64,000 nt of DNA from Climacium dendroides (Eukaryota > Streptophyta > Bryopsida > Hypnales > Climaciaceae). A program made the translations under genes and the position numbers. Below, in pieces: positions 47,223-61,222 of the stretch. Each line of letters starts with the position of its first letter. Positions within the stretch are counted from its first letter, which is position 1. The notes beneath the pieces are model-generated. The model saw nothing but the letters and a program-made list of their open reading frames with translations, did not search any database and was not told the DNA's origin. The DNA is taken from positions 38,443,213 to 38,507,212 of the forward strand of contig OX467084.1 in NCBI GenBank assembly GCA_950106755.1. Reading direction: 5' to 3'.

Positions 47223-49296
47223 ATAACAAAAAAATATTTATGTATTTGAATATGAGAATTTTGATATTACAAACATTTTTAAATCAATTTTATAGATTAT
47301 AATTTTATAAAATATTAAATATTTAAAATTATTAATTCAAATTGAATACTGCTCCCTCCATCTTGAAATAAGTGTTTTATTTGGACCTCATGATTTTTAA
47401 GGTTGTTTGAGTATATTATAGGGAGGATTGTTCTTGTCCAATTTTATTTAGGTTTGCAATGAACACATGCAATGGTTTTTGTAATATGAAATTTGAACCA
47501 TCTTGAATTTATCTTTTTCATACTACAATCAATGAAAAGTGGTATCAAATGTTTTCATTTCATATTATAACCAATGAAATTGGTATCAATCCCTAAAGTC
47601 CCATGCATTGTTCCCCTAGAGAACAAATGAAAAAACCTTAAGGACATTCTTGTGGTCCCGATTTTTGGTGAGATTTCTTTTAAACCTTTTTGTAAGATAA
47701 AAGAAAACATTAGCTTTCTAAGAATGTAGTTTTTAAATTTCAATTAGTACTTGGGAGCGAAAACACCCTTTTAGCATAAAATGCTTGAGCTTGGATAGCC
47801 CAAAAAAAACTTGAAACCATAAATTTTTAAATTTCTTTCTTATAAATTATATTTTTGTCTACATTAAAAACTTGGATTCATTCCAGGCATTGGATTAGTA
47901 ATGTGAACGTTATAGAAGCTTTTTGTTTTGTGGGCAATTGTAGGATCTTTTCAAGAAAATAATTTACTAGATTCATTTTTATACTCAATTTCCAAAATTT
48001 CCAAATTATAGTTTGACAAGGTTTATTTTTCTTACTAGAACAATCTCACCATTGGAAATAGTGTGTTTCACTTTCATCTTAAAGTTATTAACAATTTAGT
48101 TTTCTTCAATCTTGTACCTACTTAAGAATTTTTAAAGAATGAAAATCAAGTCATTGTTTTTTAATTGATTTTCCACTAAACTTTCAACTTAATTCTTCAA
48201 CATATATATTTTTTTAATTCAAAATTTGTAATACAAAAAGTTTAAGTCTACACAATTAGGTGCATGAAGTAGTTTCTTCTCTAAAACAAAAATTTCTTGC
48301 AATCTATGGGGGAAAATTTATGAAAGTTCTTCCACACATTCTTCTACTAGTTAAGTGCAAGATCCAAAGGTTGGATATGCAAATAAAACAATTCAACTTT
48401 TTTCCACTTCACACTAGAAACAATGGTAGTTTTGAGCGTTTTTTGATGAAAAAAAGGCCTTCAAACTTTAGGGATTAAATGGTTTCAACAACAATGTGGA
48501 CATTTATTTTGGAATTGAAAGAGTAAATTGAATGGTGAAAATGTTTGTTGAAATTTACAAACTAAGTTTAATCTTGTAGACACCAATAGTTTTTTAAAAA
48601 AATTATTGTAATTCTCAACAACTATATTTTAGCACTTGGTGTAGGTTAATATGTTTTTTTATTTTGTTTTTAGTAAATTTTGATTATACCAATATTGATT
48701 TAGAATAGATCAAACCAAAGTTGATAAAATTTAGACTTCATATGCACAATTAAAATAGTAGTTATTACATTCATTCTAAAGTTACCAAAAAATACAAGCA
48801 AGTTATTGTTTTTTGTCTTCTATTTTTCAAGTTTATTAAAAATAATACTCTTTATAGCCATCTCTAGTTCAAAATGGATATAAAATCCAATTTCAATAAC
48901 AAAAATATGGCAATATAATTTTTATTTCTTTCCTAATATTATTGAGGATTATATAAATTTGTAGAAAATGTAGAAAAAATAGTATCAAACAATTAGGGAC
49001 CTAAAAAGTGAAGTGTATTTTGAAATGTATTCTCAAAGAAAGTTTATTACAAATTTGCTTGACTATATTATATCTTTGTTAGCCACAACTTCATATCCTT
49101 TGACAAATGTAATCCCTTCTAAACCAATGTGCCAACAACTACTCCACTAAAATACTAGTTTATTTTTTGAAGCATAGTAACACTAATTCACTTTTCAAGT
49201 AGTGACCTATACAAACTTCCTCACGTTCACTAACTTATAAACATAACATTTCCATACAAGGCCTCCTTACTTCATTCCAAAGCCATCTAAAATATA
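47223..49296. repeat. dispersed AT-rich repeat, copy A, in intergenic DNA
   Basis: 47600-48490 aligns in the same orientation with 57150-57990. Landmarks are a TTTGTCTACAT block, AATGTGAACGTTATAG or its variant, a TTGTTTTGTG block, GACAAGGTTTATTTT or its variant, TTTAAAGAATGAAAATCAA, CAATCTATGG, TTTAGTGCAAG-like and AAAAAGGCCTT. A CTCCCTCC-type end occurs at about 47352. No transposase or gene is visible. Confidence 0.65.
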
Positions 49297-52200
49297 CTAA
49301 GAAGCTTTTTTGAGAACTTGATCACGAGCTTTATAGAAGGCTATAATATCAGTATCAGCAACTGCACTACCAGTGAGAGGAATGGGATTAATTGATTCAA
49401 GATTTGAATTGTTGATTGTTTCAATTAATTGTTGTTTTTCATTGGAATGGCTTAAGCAATTTGAACTCTTAATAACTCTTGCACCTATAAGTGTAACAAA
49501 TCTTCAATATTTTTGGTATACATAAAATACATGAAGCCCATTTATATATCCTTAATTGCAAAAATCCTAGTTTTTTACCATTAATTTGTACTATAATATG
49601 TGAATTTTATAATTTTTTGTTTTTATTTCAAAAATATATATTTTTATTATTAACAACTATAATTGATATTTTACGTCAAATGTTTTTGTTTTAAAATAAA
49701 TATTGAACTTATTTGTGTCAATGCATGTTACTGATTAGATTTTGTATACAAAATTTTTAAAAATCTCATATCAGTTTGTAGTATGGCACAATTGATATTT
49801 CACTCATTATTATTTTCACATTGCTTTTGGAAATTATAGTTATGTCACTTTTTACTACAAGAATAAGAAAAAAAATAAAATGAAAGGAGGCCATATAAAT
49901 CCTACAGAATTTATAGAATCTTGTAGAGTATATTATACTATTATACATCATTTATGATAATCTCAATATGTTCTAAATTATGGTGGACAAATATAGAGCC
50001 ATGACCATTTAACCTTGCTACCCAAGGTGCAAAGCCTACAACCATGTAGTCAAACCTCAAAAGCTTTCATTCTATATACTCTATTTTTTCACTACATATG
50101 AATAATTTTAAGAAAATTCAATAATAAAATTCCATTTGTTCGATTAGTCCACCCAAATTTTCCTTTATTTGTAAAATTTAAATTCTTTGCGAATTTTTTT
50201 ACAAGAAATGAATAAAATCTATATGATAAACAAATTCTATTTCTTTTTATAAAATTTCATTGTATGACTGTGTATATTAGAAAAGGTAACATTGCAATAA
50301 AAAACAAATTTTGTATCACTTTATATTTTGAAATGAGATCTTAGGTTTTCAACTTCAAACTACAATCAAAATATTCATTTATAATTTTTTCTTTAAAATT
50401 TAAAGCAAACCAAAAACTAAACTATAAATCTATTCTTTTTCTTTTTATAAAACCAAAGATGTGATTTTGAATATCAAAATTAAATTATTAGAATAATATG
50501 ATAGAAGTGTTGAAATACATTACAATGGAGTGTTATTTTTTCTTAGTTAAAATTCAAGTAACATCCAAAAAAATAAATTTACTTAAACTTATCTTAATGA
50601 TGTTGAGATACCATTAAAAAAATTGTATACAAATAATTGCACAAAATCATCCATTTTTATGGATTATTTGATTATGACTTGGCAATGGAATTATTTGATT
50701 ATGATTGACATGGCAACAAGCAACTTAGGGCTTCTAGAAGACTCACAAGATCAAAGGTGATTGCAAACTCCAATCCATTTTAGTAAAGAAGCCAATAGAC
50801 CAATTCCATTGCTAGCCTATACGTAGGGCTAGTATACAAGTTCAGTGGTGAAGATGTATACTCATTTGCTTATAAAATATAAGCACCTTTTAACATTTTT
50901 ACCGGACATGTGTACAAACGCATATCCACTACAAAAAACAAGAGTATCACTGACTTATTCACAATGACTGTAGTAGTCATTTCTTGTCCACAATGACTAT
51001 AGTGGTCATTTCTTGTCCACAATGATTGCAAAACAATCATTTTGCAGTCATTGTTGTGTTACAGTCATTGTGGACAAGTCATTGTGGGCAATTTTTTTTA
51101 AGTGATGGCATATGCTTTTAGCTTTGTAATTAAGGTGGAGGTATAGTTAAGGTACCAAAGTGATGTAGTGTGAATTTGTCCTTTGGAATGTCATTGCAGT
51201 GCTTGGAAGAAGAAGGAAAAACCATGGCCGAAACTGCATCCATTTGATGCGACTTTATCTCGTGATTATGGCTTGCCAATGGTGTACGGAATGTTTCTTG
51301 AATGTGTTCTTGCCATTCCGAAGACTTTGACCCCTTTCTTGAATCTATTGGAAATTGTAGCTTAGGAATGTTTAAAATTTTCTTTGAGCTCTCTTTCTCC
51401 TCATGTGGAGATCTCATCGCACTCCAATACACCTCAAATTCAACCTATAGCAAGGTCCATTATAAATCAAATAGACCAACTAGTTGTGCATAAAAAGTAG
51501 CATTGTATTGACCTTCATAAATACTCTAATGATGAAAATTTAAGAATTGGAGTGCTTGTGAAGTAATTTTAAAATTTGGCAAGTAATTCAGCAAAATTTA
51601 AATCTTTCTTTTCTCCATATTCCTTGTTATTAACCCTAGAAAGACTTGAAAGCAATTGGTGGCCATATTGTATATTATGAATATGGTAGTATTTGACTAG
51701 GAAAACATTTATCAAATATTGTTTAGTACAAAGTAAATTAATGATCATGGTAGTATGTAAATAACAATGTATCACAATTCTTATAGTAAACCACAATTGA
51801 AGAATTATAAGGTTAAATACATGTCATATAGAGGGAATTCCAAGGGCCTTTGAAGGGTTAATTTTGCTACAATTTTATAGATACTTAGTATGTATAAGAA
51901 GTGATTACAAGCAACACCTATACTATTTTGCATCATGCTTAGCGTGTTGATTTGTTTTTTGGCCATAGATGAAGTACTCATGACTATTATTGACATTGAC
52001 GATTTTTTTCATTTCTCAAATAAAATTTATTGTCTATAAATAGCCTTCAAATTTCATTACACTTGTCAATTTGGAGGGATTTAGCACCATTTAGTATCCA
52101 AAAAAACAAAATTTAGAATTGAAATTTAGAAAGCATTAAATGAGGTTTGAGGGCTCGGGAGGGTTGTTTTAGGCTTGTTTCTCAGTTTGAGAATGCGTCA

Positions 52201-55200
52201 GAATATTTTTTTTTAAATTAAAAATTTTTTTTTTCAAATATTTTTATAAAAAATTAATTAATTAATATTATCTAATGTAGCACGTTCTTGCCCATGTCAG
52301 ATTGCTTATTTGGCAAAGTTTCAAAAGTTCCCCATAGTTTGGGAAGTCATGGGAACCCACAATCTTTTATTACCCTCAAATCTCTAATGGATGGTCTTTT
52401 TGTAGACTTTTCTCTAATGTTCAAGGGAACTCTAAAAATAATTATTTGTATATTGTATGGAAATCTACAAAGTGTCTTCTTTTTGCTTGCATTTCAAAAC
52501 ATGTAAAATATTTTTTGGTGGTTCTTTTGTTAAATGAACATATCTATAAACTTATTACAAATGGTCAATTTTTTATTTTATTTCATTTTATTCCTATTTT
52601 TTACACATTAAAACATTGAAGTATCTATTTTATTGAAATTTTGCACTTTTTTAGTTCTATTACTTAGAAAAAAATTATGCTTTATTTTCCTAGGGTAAAA
52701 TCTCTATAAAGGTGTATACATTGACCATTTTTTTAATTTTAATTTTTTTTTAAATTTTAAAGTACTTCAAAAAACTGAGCATGAGTATTGTAAAAATGCA
52801 ACAAAATTAAAAAGTGTTTCTTGCAACCACCCTAAGGTGTATTGTTTCTATATAGATAAAATAATTTTTTGAGTAGGATGTAAAAGATTATGAAGTAACA
52901 CCTGAAGTTGAGATCGATTCTGTTCAATTAATCTATTTAGATGTTCAATTTCTTTCTTTGTATCTCTAAGCTGCCCAAATCCTTCTTTATATGCTCGCTG
53001 CAAACATATCAAAAGTGATTATTAGATCCTTTAAAGATTGCATCCTATTCAAAATTAGCTTCAAACCTTAGTTGAAGCAACAAATAGTCAAATACAACTT
53101 ACTTTCTCAGCATCCATACAACACAAAAGGTCATCTTCTTCTTCATCATGCTCCGACATAGATCCATTAGAATTATCATAAAGAAGGTAATCATGTGCAC
53201 GCTCTACTCGATGCTTCTCAATTCTTTCTTTTAGAATGTTGATGCTCTATTAATCTCCAACATGACCAAACCATAGAGGAAAAATTAATAATTGCAATTT
53301 TGATAATAAATTGATGTTATACAAGTTGATTCTTTTATTTTGTTGGAGTAGATGTAAGTATCATTGACCTAGAGAAGTATCACTTTTGTAACAACCATTT
53401 AATGCATTTTTCTTCTAGCTAGTATTGACTATGTATAGCACTCCTTAAAACTTTATTGGTTGAATCTCTAATTATGTAATGTCAACGTAGATCTTGTATA
53501 CAACACTTCTTCAATATAGTTTTCTTCCTCAATAGTAACTTAAAAAATGTAGCTAATGTGAAATTAACCAAAGGTTAGACAAATTATAAAGCATAAAATC
53601 CATGTCAAAAGTAGTTGCATACCAACTATTATCCACATAGATACAAACATAGAGGCATATATATATAGAGAGAGAAATAGAAATAGAGAGAGACACACAC
53701 AAAGACTAGTTATAGTACATATGTAATTTAGTTAGAGATGAAATGCTCTGTGAATTTCTAATTCATTATAGTAAATCACGTGCTTATATGTCATGGAGAC
53801 ATAATAGATAACTTACATCTCTAGAGCGGTTAACCTTCTCACTAAGAGCTTTGGCATTTGCATATGTTGTCTTTAACAAAGACTTATTTTCTTCAATTGC
53901 TTCCATTTTGTCATTGCCCTTTATGAACCTGCCAAGTGAGTATTACCTTAATAGATCTCTTTAAATCAATTGTAATTGTAAGTAGTATCTTGTTTATCTA
54001 ATTCTGCACTTAAGAAATAATGCACATAATCAAAATCAAGTGAATTTGAAGGCTTTATGGATTTTGTCCTTTTGACTCCAATGTGCCTATGTGATATTTA
54101 AAATACCTTAATACTAAAAGACAATTTAAACAAGGGATCATTGGTCAAATACATTTGACCTTTTATTTCTTGTTTTTCTAAATTTAAAAAGTAAAAATGA
54201 TACATTAATAATATGCTCATTTAACCTCTACCAATATTTTCAAAAAATTAACATTAAAATTTTTCTCATGTCATTAAGAATAGATTTGATTTTAAAAATT
54301 AGTATCTTCTATGATGTATTTGTACTTGTATGTTTGAACATTTAACTTTGAAGAATATATATAACAAAGAGCATGATTTTTTATTAGTATCTCTCACATT
54401 TGTACTATTAGACATTCTGATTGATTGGAACAACTTGACATTATCACAACTTTTAAGTATTTTCTAGGCTCCTAAGCCAACTAAAATATTAGTGAAAGGG
54501 AAGGGATCATATAAGCTTGAAATCAAATTTGAATCAAAAGAGAGACATTTGCCTAATATTTTGGTATCACTTTATGAGTAAAATAAAATCCATGTATGTA
54601 GCAGAGGATTTACTTTTGCTAGTATGGAGGATAAATTGCAGCTCTACGTACAACTCAAAAGCTTTTTCTTTATCCATCACATTAGAATTAGGTGCTATTT
54701 TTGGTGGAGACTTTGTAGTGTTCAATGCCATGCTTACGGACTTCTTCAATTCTGAAGTATTTGAAATTAGTGGTTGGATATTTTTCCTAGCAAAGAGTTG
54801 GCAAGATGTTATTTCATTGCTATATTCTTTTGTGTATGAATTTAAACAAGATGATGATGGTTGATCTCTAAAAGGTTGTGCAGAAAAAGGTCGGGCCATA
54901 TCCCATGCAACTGCCTCTCGTTTGCGAATGAATGCGACAAGAATTTGGATCTCATTATCCCTTTGTTGCAACTGCACAACTACCAAGTATTTGTGTTAGC
55001 AAGCAAGTCCATTGTTTGGCAATGAGAATAGTTTCCAACATCAACTTCATGGCCTAAAATAGTTTTGTGCTAAATTTGTGTTAAATCTAACACAACTTGT
55101 GTAGAAAACTAGCATTGTGTTAAAAAAACATAGTTTTACATGAAACCATTTCAAACTGTAGATGGTTTTCTACTAGTCTTCATTAGGGTGGTACACATGT

Positions 55201-58200
55201 TCTTGCTCTACCATTTGCAAGTTTCTACCAACTTGGATAAAACATGATTATTTTTTCTCCAAATTTAAGAATACAAAAAATTCATTATATAATTTTAGAA
55301 TGTAATACTACAATTGCATATTAATGCAAGTCAACTTCCACCTACATACTAGTGTACTATAGGTAATAGAAGAATAAATTTATTTTCTAGGCTTCCAAAG
55401 TATTAATAAAAAAATTTATGCTATTGCAATAAACAACCTTAGAAACAACTTAGCTAGAAGAAATTAAACTCTATAAAAATATGTGAAACATGTTTTTGAT
55501 TCTATACTTTTAGTTATGTCTGCTTTTAGACCAAGTAATTTTTTCTTTAAGGCAACAATGTATGTAAAGACCTGATATTGTAAGTCAGAAACTTTATTCT
55601 TGATGAAATTTGTGTTGGTGGATTCACCACTTATTGATGGCTCGTTGTCAGCTTTAATAAAATCCTCTACTACTTGAATTGGATGTATTTCTCCATTATT
55701 GAGAAGTTCTTTAAAGATTTGAAATGCAGCTTGTATATGCATCATACTATCTACATAATAGAGATACATATAAGAAACGCCTTTTATGGGCATTCTGGGT
55801 AATACTTTAAAATACAATATTCCAAAAAAATGAGCATGAAGAATAGTCAAATTATATTTTCTAGTTGTAATTGTAATGTGCAATTACTTTGTGTAGTATG
55901 AATCTTCCATAAGAAAGTGAGCTATCTAAGTTAGTTAACATCCATTTGAAAAAATAAGGGCCTTGGACACTAGAAAAATGACCTACAAGAAGACTCATAT
56001 GACAAATTTGACTACAAGTCATTTTCCTCATCTACAAGGCCTTTGGTTCCAATATTGATCTTTAGTTTTATTATTAATAAAGGGTACTATTAATTGGTTA
56101 TTCCTTGACAAATTTTGGTTCACTCATATCAATAGTTTTATTCAAAAGAGAATGTGTTTTTAAATATTGCTTGATAATTTGTTAAAATTTGATTTTGAAT
56201 TAACATATTATAAAAATGAACTAACTCATCTTACACTAACCCCTTCAGCATTCCTTCCATAAGGTGGAAAAGCACCTCCATCAAATTCTACAACAATTTA
56301 GCTACTATTGTATTACAAGTATATAAAAATTTCCCAAATTATTATTTTAAGCTTACACCCGTGAGAAAATGCTACTAAAATTAAAAATTAAAAATAAATT
56401 CACAATTTAAAAATACAAGTTAAATCAAATACTAGTAAATCATAAAGTGACCAGTTGTCTAGGGGTTATAAATAGTTATAATTTTTTTTATCAAAAAATA
56501 TAAATTTTAGACTATAATTTACTATTTAATTTCCCTTTAATTATTAGGTTGGATTTCTAAAATTTTTAGTTTATGAAATAACCTTAAATTGGGTCATAAA
56601 GTATGGAAAACTAAGGTATTTAAATAAAAATGATTTTTATCAAATGCAATATGTAGTCTCTAAGTTTTACAACTTGTGATCATTAAATTCATTCAAAAGA
56701 TTTCTTGTGTGTATGAGATGTTTGTATAAAGTCTATTATATTATTTTTAGACAAAGTATAAAAACACCTTCTTTCATCCATTTATTTTCTTTATAAACTA
56801 AGACTTGTCCCTAGTTTGCAAATCTGAACTTGCTATAATAATAATTCCCTTCAACTTTCTTATGACCCATAGATTATGTTCATTGCACAAATTTAATCAA
56901 ACTTGATATAAACAATTGATGGGACCATCTTTTAAACCAAAGGAGAGCATTTGCAAAATTCATTCAATTATAAATAAAATTGCATTTTCCATTGAAATGG
57001 ATGTATTGTCCAACCCATTGTCTTTTCAAATACAACTATATTCATGTACCAAAAAAACATTATCATTTTAAAAATTGAAAGAAATAAAATTTATAATATC
57101 ACATTATATTTTAATGCAAAGATTTACATTTTGATTATGTAAACTAGTGTCCCTACAAGGGACAAAATGGATTCTAGGTGAGTTCCTATGGTGTCAATTT
57201 TTGTCGTCATATTTTAAATATTTTTTCTTAAGACAGGAAAATACATTAGCATTTTAGGAATATGATTCAATTGATTTCTAGGAGACATAATGATGCTACA
57301 ATAAGCTTAAAATAAATAGAAAAAAAAATCCGGAAAATTTTAAATTAAACTTTTAAAATTTGTTTCTTGTAGATTATATTTATGTCTACATGCAAAGATT
57401 CAATTCATTCCATTTGGATTTGTGATGTGAAAGTTATGGACCATCTTGTTTTGTGAGCAATTATAACATTTTTTGTGAAAAGAGCGTATTAGATTTGCTT
57501 ATGAATTCAATTTTTAAAATTGAAAAAGAAATTTTGCAAGGTTTATTTTATCCCACCTTTGTGATTCATGTTTTTTATTTAGTTTTTCCTTCAATCTCAT
57601 GTATGCTTCTACTTAAAAGAATTTAAAGAATGCAAATCAATTGTTATTTGTTGAATTTTTTCCTCCAAAATTTCAACTCAACTCGTCAATAATTTTTTTA
57701 ATCAAAGTCTCTTTTAAGAAAATTTAAGTTAGAAACATTCAAGGTCAAAAAATGTAGAAAAAAATATCCTTTTCACTTAAAATAGAAATATTTTACAATC
57801 TATGGAGTCAATATTTTTGAAATTTGTTTTACACATTTTTATACTAGTTTAGTGCAAGTTCACATGGTTAAATATAAATTAAAAAATGCTATTAGAATGC
57901 TATTTCTAATATAGCATTAGAAATGGTAGTTTTAATGGATTTTGATGAGAAAAAGGCCTTGGACCTGTAGGGGCTAAATATAATTTTGGCATTATTTATT
58001 TCTCATTGCTATTCTATTTCATTCTAAACCATATATTCAATATTTTGATCTATTAGAGTTTATAAATGAACTAAAACTTTGTAATTTGTTCTATATATGA
58101 TAAATTTTGTACAAGTATTTGATGCAGTATTTTGATTCCATCATCTATTTTCACTCAATTCAAATTCTAAAAAATCATAAAAATTTTAATCTTGAAATAA

Positions 58201-61150
58201 TGTGGCACTTTCTGAAAATACATTGGAAACGCAACTTGAGGCTAGTTTTATTGTTTGAAGTCTAATTTATTAATTCCCATGTATTTATTTATTTTGAAAT
58301 TGTAATATGTATTGGTGAACTATATTTCTTTTATACAATGTTCCAATAGTACCTTTGTGGATTTGAATATATTTTTAAATGGATGTAAGGGATGTGCCTT
58401 ATAAGTGGAATTGAAGCAAGTTTAACTAACCACCACAATGAAGATTTGCATCAACACTTTTGTCTTTGACAAAGCTAATGACTTCACTACGAACATTTTC
58501 GAGTTCACTTGTAGACAAGGGAGGTCGATTTTCATTCATTCCTCGCAACAAAGTTATTTCTTCCTATTCCCACCAAAAACATATCCAATGAAAAATTTGA
58601 GATAGAACTCCACCCACATCACTTTTAACCACCATAAATTCTAAATAAGGAAAAAAAACTCAAGCAAGTTATTCTTTTGACAAATACTCTAGTTTTATTG
58701 AAAATTAGAGTAATAGTATTTTTAAAATTAGAAGTAGGCACCTTCAATATCACTTACATCCAAATTTTGAAGACAACAATGTGTGTAAGAAAAATTGTAC
58801 CAAACTATAGTTACCTTCAACTCTCGAATTTGTTGCTTGAGTTGTTTGATCAATATATTGGGATCTATTTCTTCATTGAGTGTTACCTGTTTGATTCATG
58901 CCTAAGATTAGAAACAATTTTTGTTGCCTGATCAAACATGAATGTAAACTCGGTAAACATTTTTGTACATACTCTCAATTTCTACCTCATTTAAAAAGCA
59001 AACGAATTTTATAAACCATGAACATAAATTTTAAAGGAGATTGGGGTTGAATAATGTTTTTATTTCAAAATCCAAAAATTTTGCACCTGATTTGAAATCA
59101 TTGCAACACGTTGTGCAAAACGACATGTGGAGATGGTTTCTTGCAATTGATCTTGTGCCATAGTTACAGTTGCTATCATCACCTACATTAAAATAGACAA
59201 GAATGGATCCAAAGGCATAGACTCAATACTTCGAACATTATGTGCAATGCAATCCTAAATTGGTGAAGTAATTGCAATGACTAAACAATAGCAGAAATTC
59301 ACATTGAAAAAAACATTCCAGATGATGGTTTTGTGTTAAATCTAAGTTGAAACTAACATATAAAGTTTGAAGCAATCAACTTTTATATGTCTATAGGTGA
59401 GTTTTCAAATGATGGTTTTGTGTTAAATTTGAGTTGAAACTAAGATATAAATCTCAGTTGAAACTAACAAAGTTTAAATCAATCAACCTTTTATATGTTC
59501 ATAGGTGAGCATACCATATTGTATCCAATTGGATAGGTGAACTTACCGTGTGACAATTGCCTCCAATTGAATCTCGTAAAACAGAAGTCACCATTGAGTT
59601 ACGATAAGGGATGTGAGAGCGCATCTTTCCTTGAGATTTCTCTTGTAAGGCTACAATGACCTGTACAAAGTCGATGAAATCATTGTTTTGCGGAAGAAAG
59701 GATCCAAGTGAACTCTATGTTCATATTTAATGGCAATAAATAGAATTGTGGTAGGGCAATGCCTGTTCCAAATAATGGAGAGACAAATTTATGTACTTTG
59801 CTTCCTTTAGAATCTGCACCAATCACTAGCAAAATAAGGAATCTGATGCCATGAACCAATGTTAATTTTAAAGGATTATATACTTATTAAAGGCAAATTT
59901 ATTCTTAAGATAATTAGTCTTTAGGTATTGAGTAGCTAGGTACAGTACTTGGCCATCAACTCCACTTTTCCATACACGCTCTGAACCAGCAAGATCTACA
60001 AGGTTAAGCTTTGATTTGCGAACAGTTTCTTTTCCAACTTTGCATGCCAAAATATGCGCTGTGAATATACAATGTGATCGTGAACTTGCCAGGTTCATTG
60101 GAGTGGAACTTATAATTCTATTGGTATCACCAACAAAAAGAAGATTCAAGGCTTCTTCCTCATTGCTGCAACAACCTCGCACACAATTTTGCAATTCAAA
60201 CAACTAAGTTTAACAATATCTTCCTAATGAAATCTCCAAATATATATGAGGTTGGACAACTCTCTTGACAACTCTTTCAACAACTCTCTAGGAATATATT
60301 GTTACAACTTCAACATTTGGGGTTACAATATTGACATTCTAATTTTCAATTTCCTCTCTAAATAGGTACAATGATGAATAGATGTTTGGAGCAAAAAAAT
60401 TGATTTGTAACATTGATGAGGACATTACTTCTTTCCTCAATGTATTAAGGTATTTTAGTACAAAATTTTTGTTGATACTATTCATAAAAAAATTTCAATA
60501 TTGTAATAAATCACAATAACTGACTCGTTTGTTGCAACGAAGTAAGTATTCAAAAATGCAAAGGAATCTGACAAAAAAGAGTCTAGTACAAGTCCATAGG
60601 AGGTTGAGAATGAGCACCTACGTACGTGGCAAGGTGTTGTGAAAGATTGCGGAGATGAAATACATTGTCCTCATCTTCTAACAATGTCACCTATCCCGAT
60701 AATGACCATCCAATAAATTGCAAGTTAAATCATGTGTAGGCAAATCTAAATGGAAAAATTTGATCTTTATTAATAAATAAAATTTTTATTTTTGACTTTC
60801 TTGACCTTCAACAATTGAGTTCTGTGGGTTTTTTTGATTGCAAGGCATAATATATGTACAATTATAGTCATAACATTAGTAGCATGCATTGTCACTACCT
60901 TGACTCTAGAGTAGATGGCGAGGAATATTTCACATCCAACAATCATCATGCTCTAAAGTAGATGGTATGGAATATTTCACACCCAATAGCCATCATGCTC
61001 ATTACCTTTCTTCTGTTCATCACATTGGGCCTCAACTTGTCTATTTAGCTATTGATGAAGTATTGTTTAATGTGAAATATTCCAAACCATCTATGTTAGA
61101 ACTAAGGTAGTGACAATACATGCTATTGAAATGTTACAAGGTAATCTACA

Positions 61151-61222
<72 letters not shown>

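Noticed and set aside
46923..47229. Three Cys-rich repetitive minus-strand ORFs
   Set aside because: Entirely produced by the 34-bp minisatellite; no start context or conserved ends.
47352..47380. Stowaway-like MITE end (CTCCCTCCATCTTGAAATAAG)
   Set aside because: Only one end is present; no inverted partner or TA duplication was found.
51130..51155. Read-through of kinesin exon 15 to a stop at 51130 (C-terminus FGTLTIPPP)
   Set aside because: A GT donor at 51155 joins in phase to 49484, giving a conserved-looking C-terminal block, so the stop is probably intronic. It could still be an alternative end.
54517..54864. 115-codon plus-strand ORF
   Set aside because: Antisense to the kinesin exon 54655-54971, which fits the family and reading phase.
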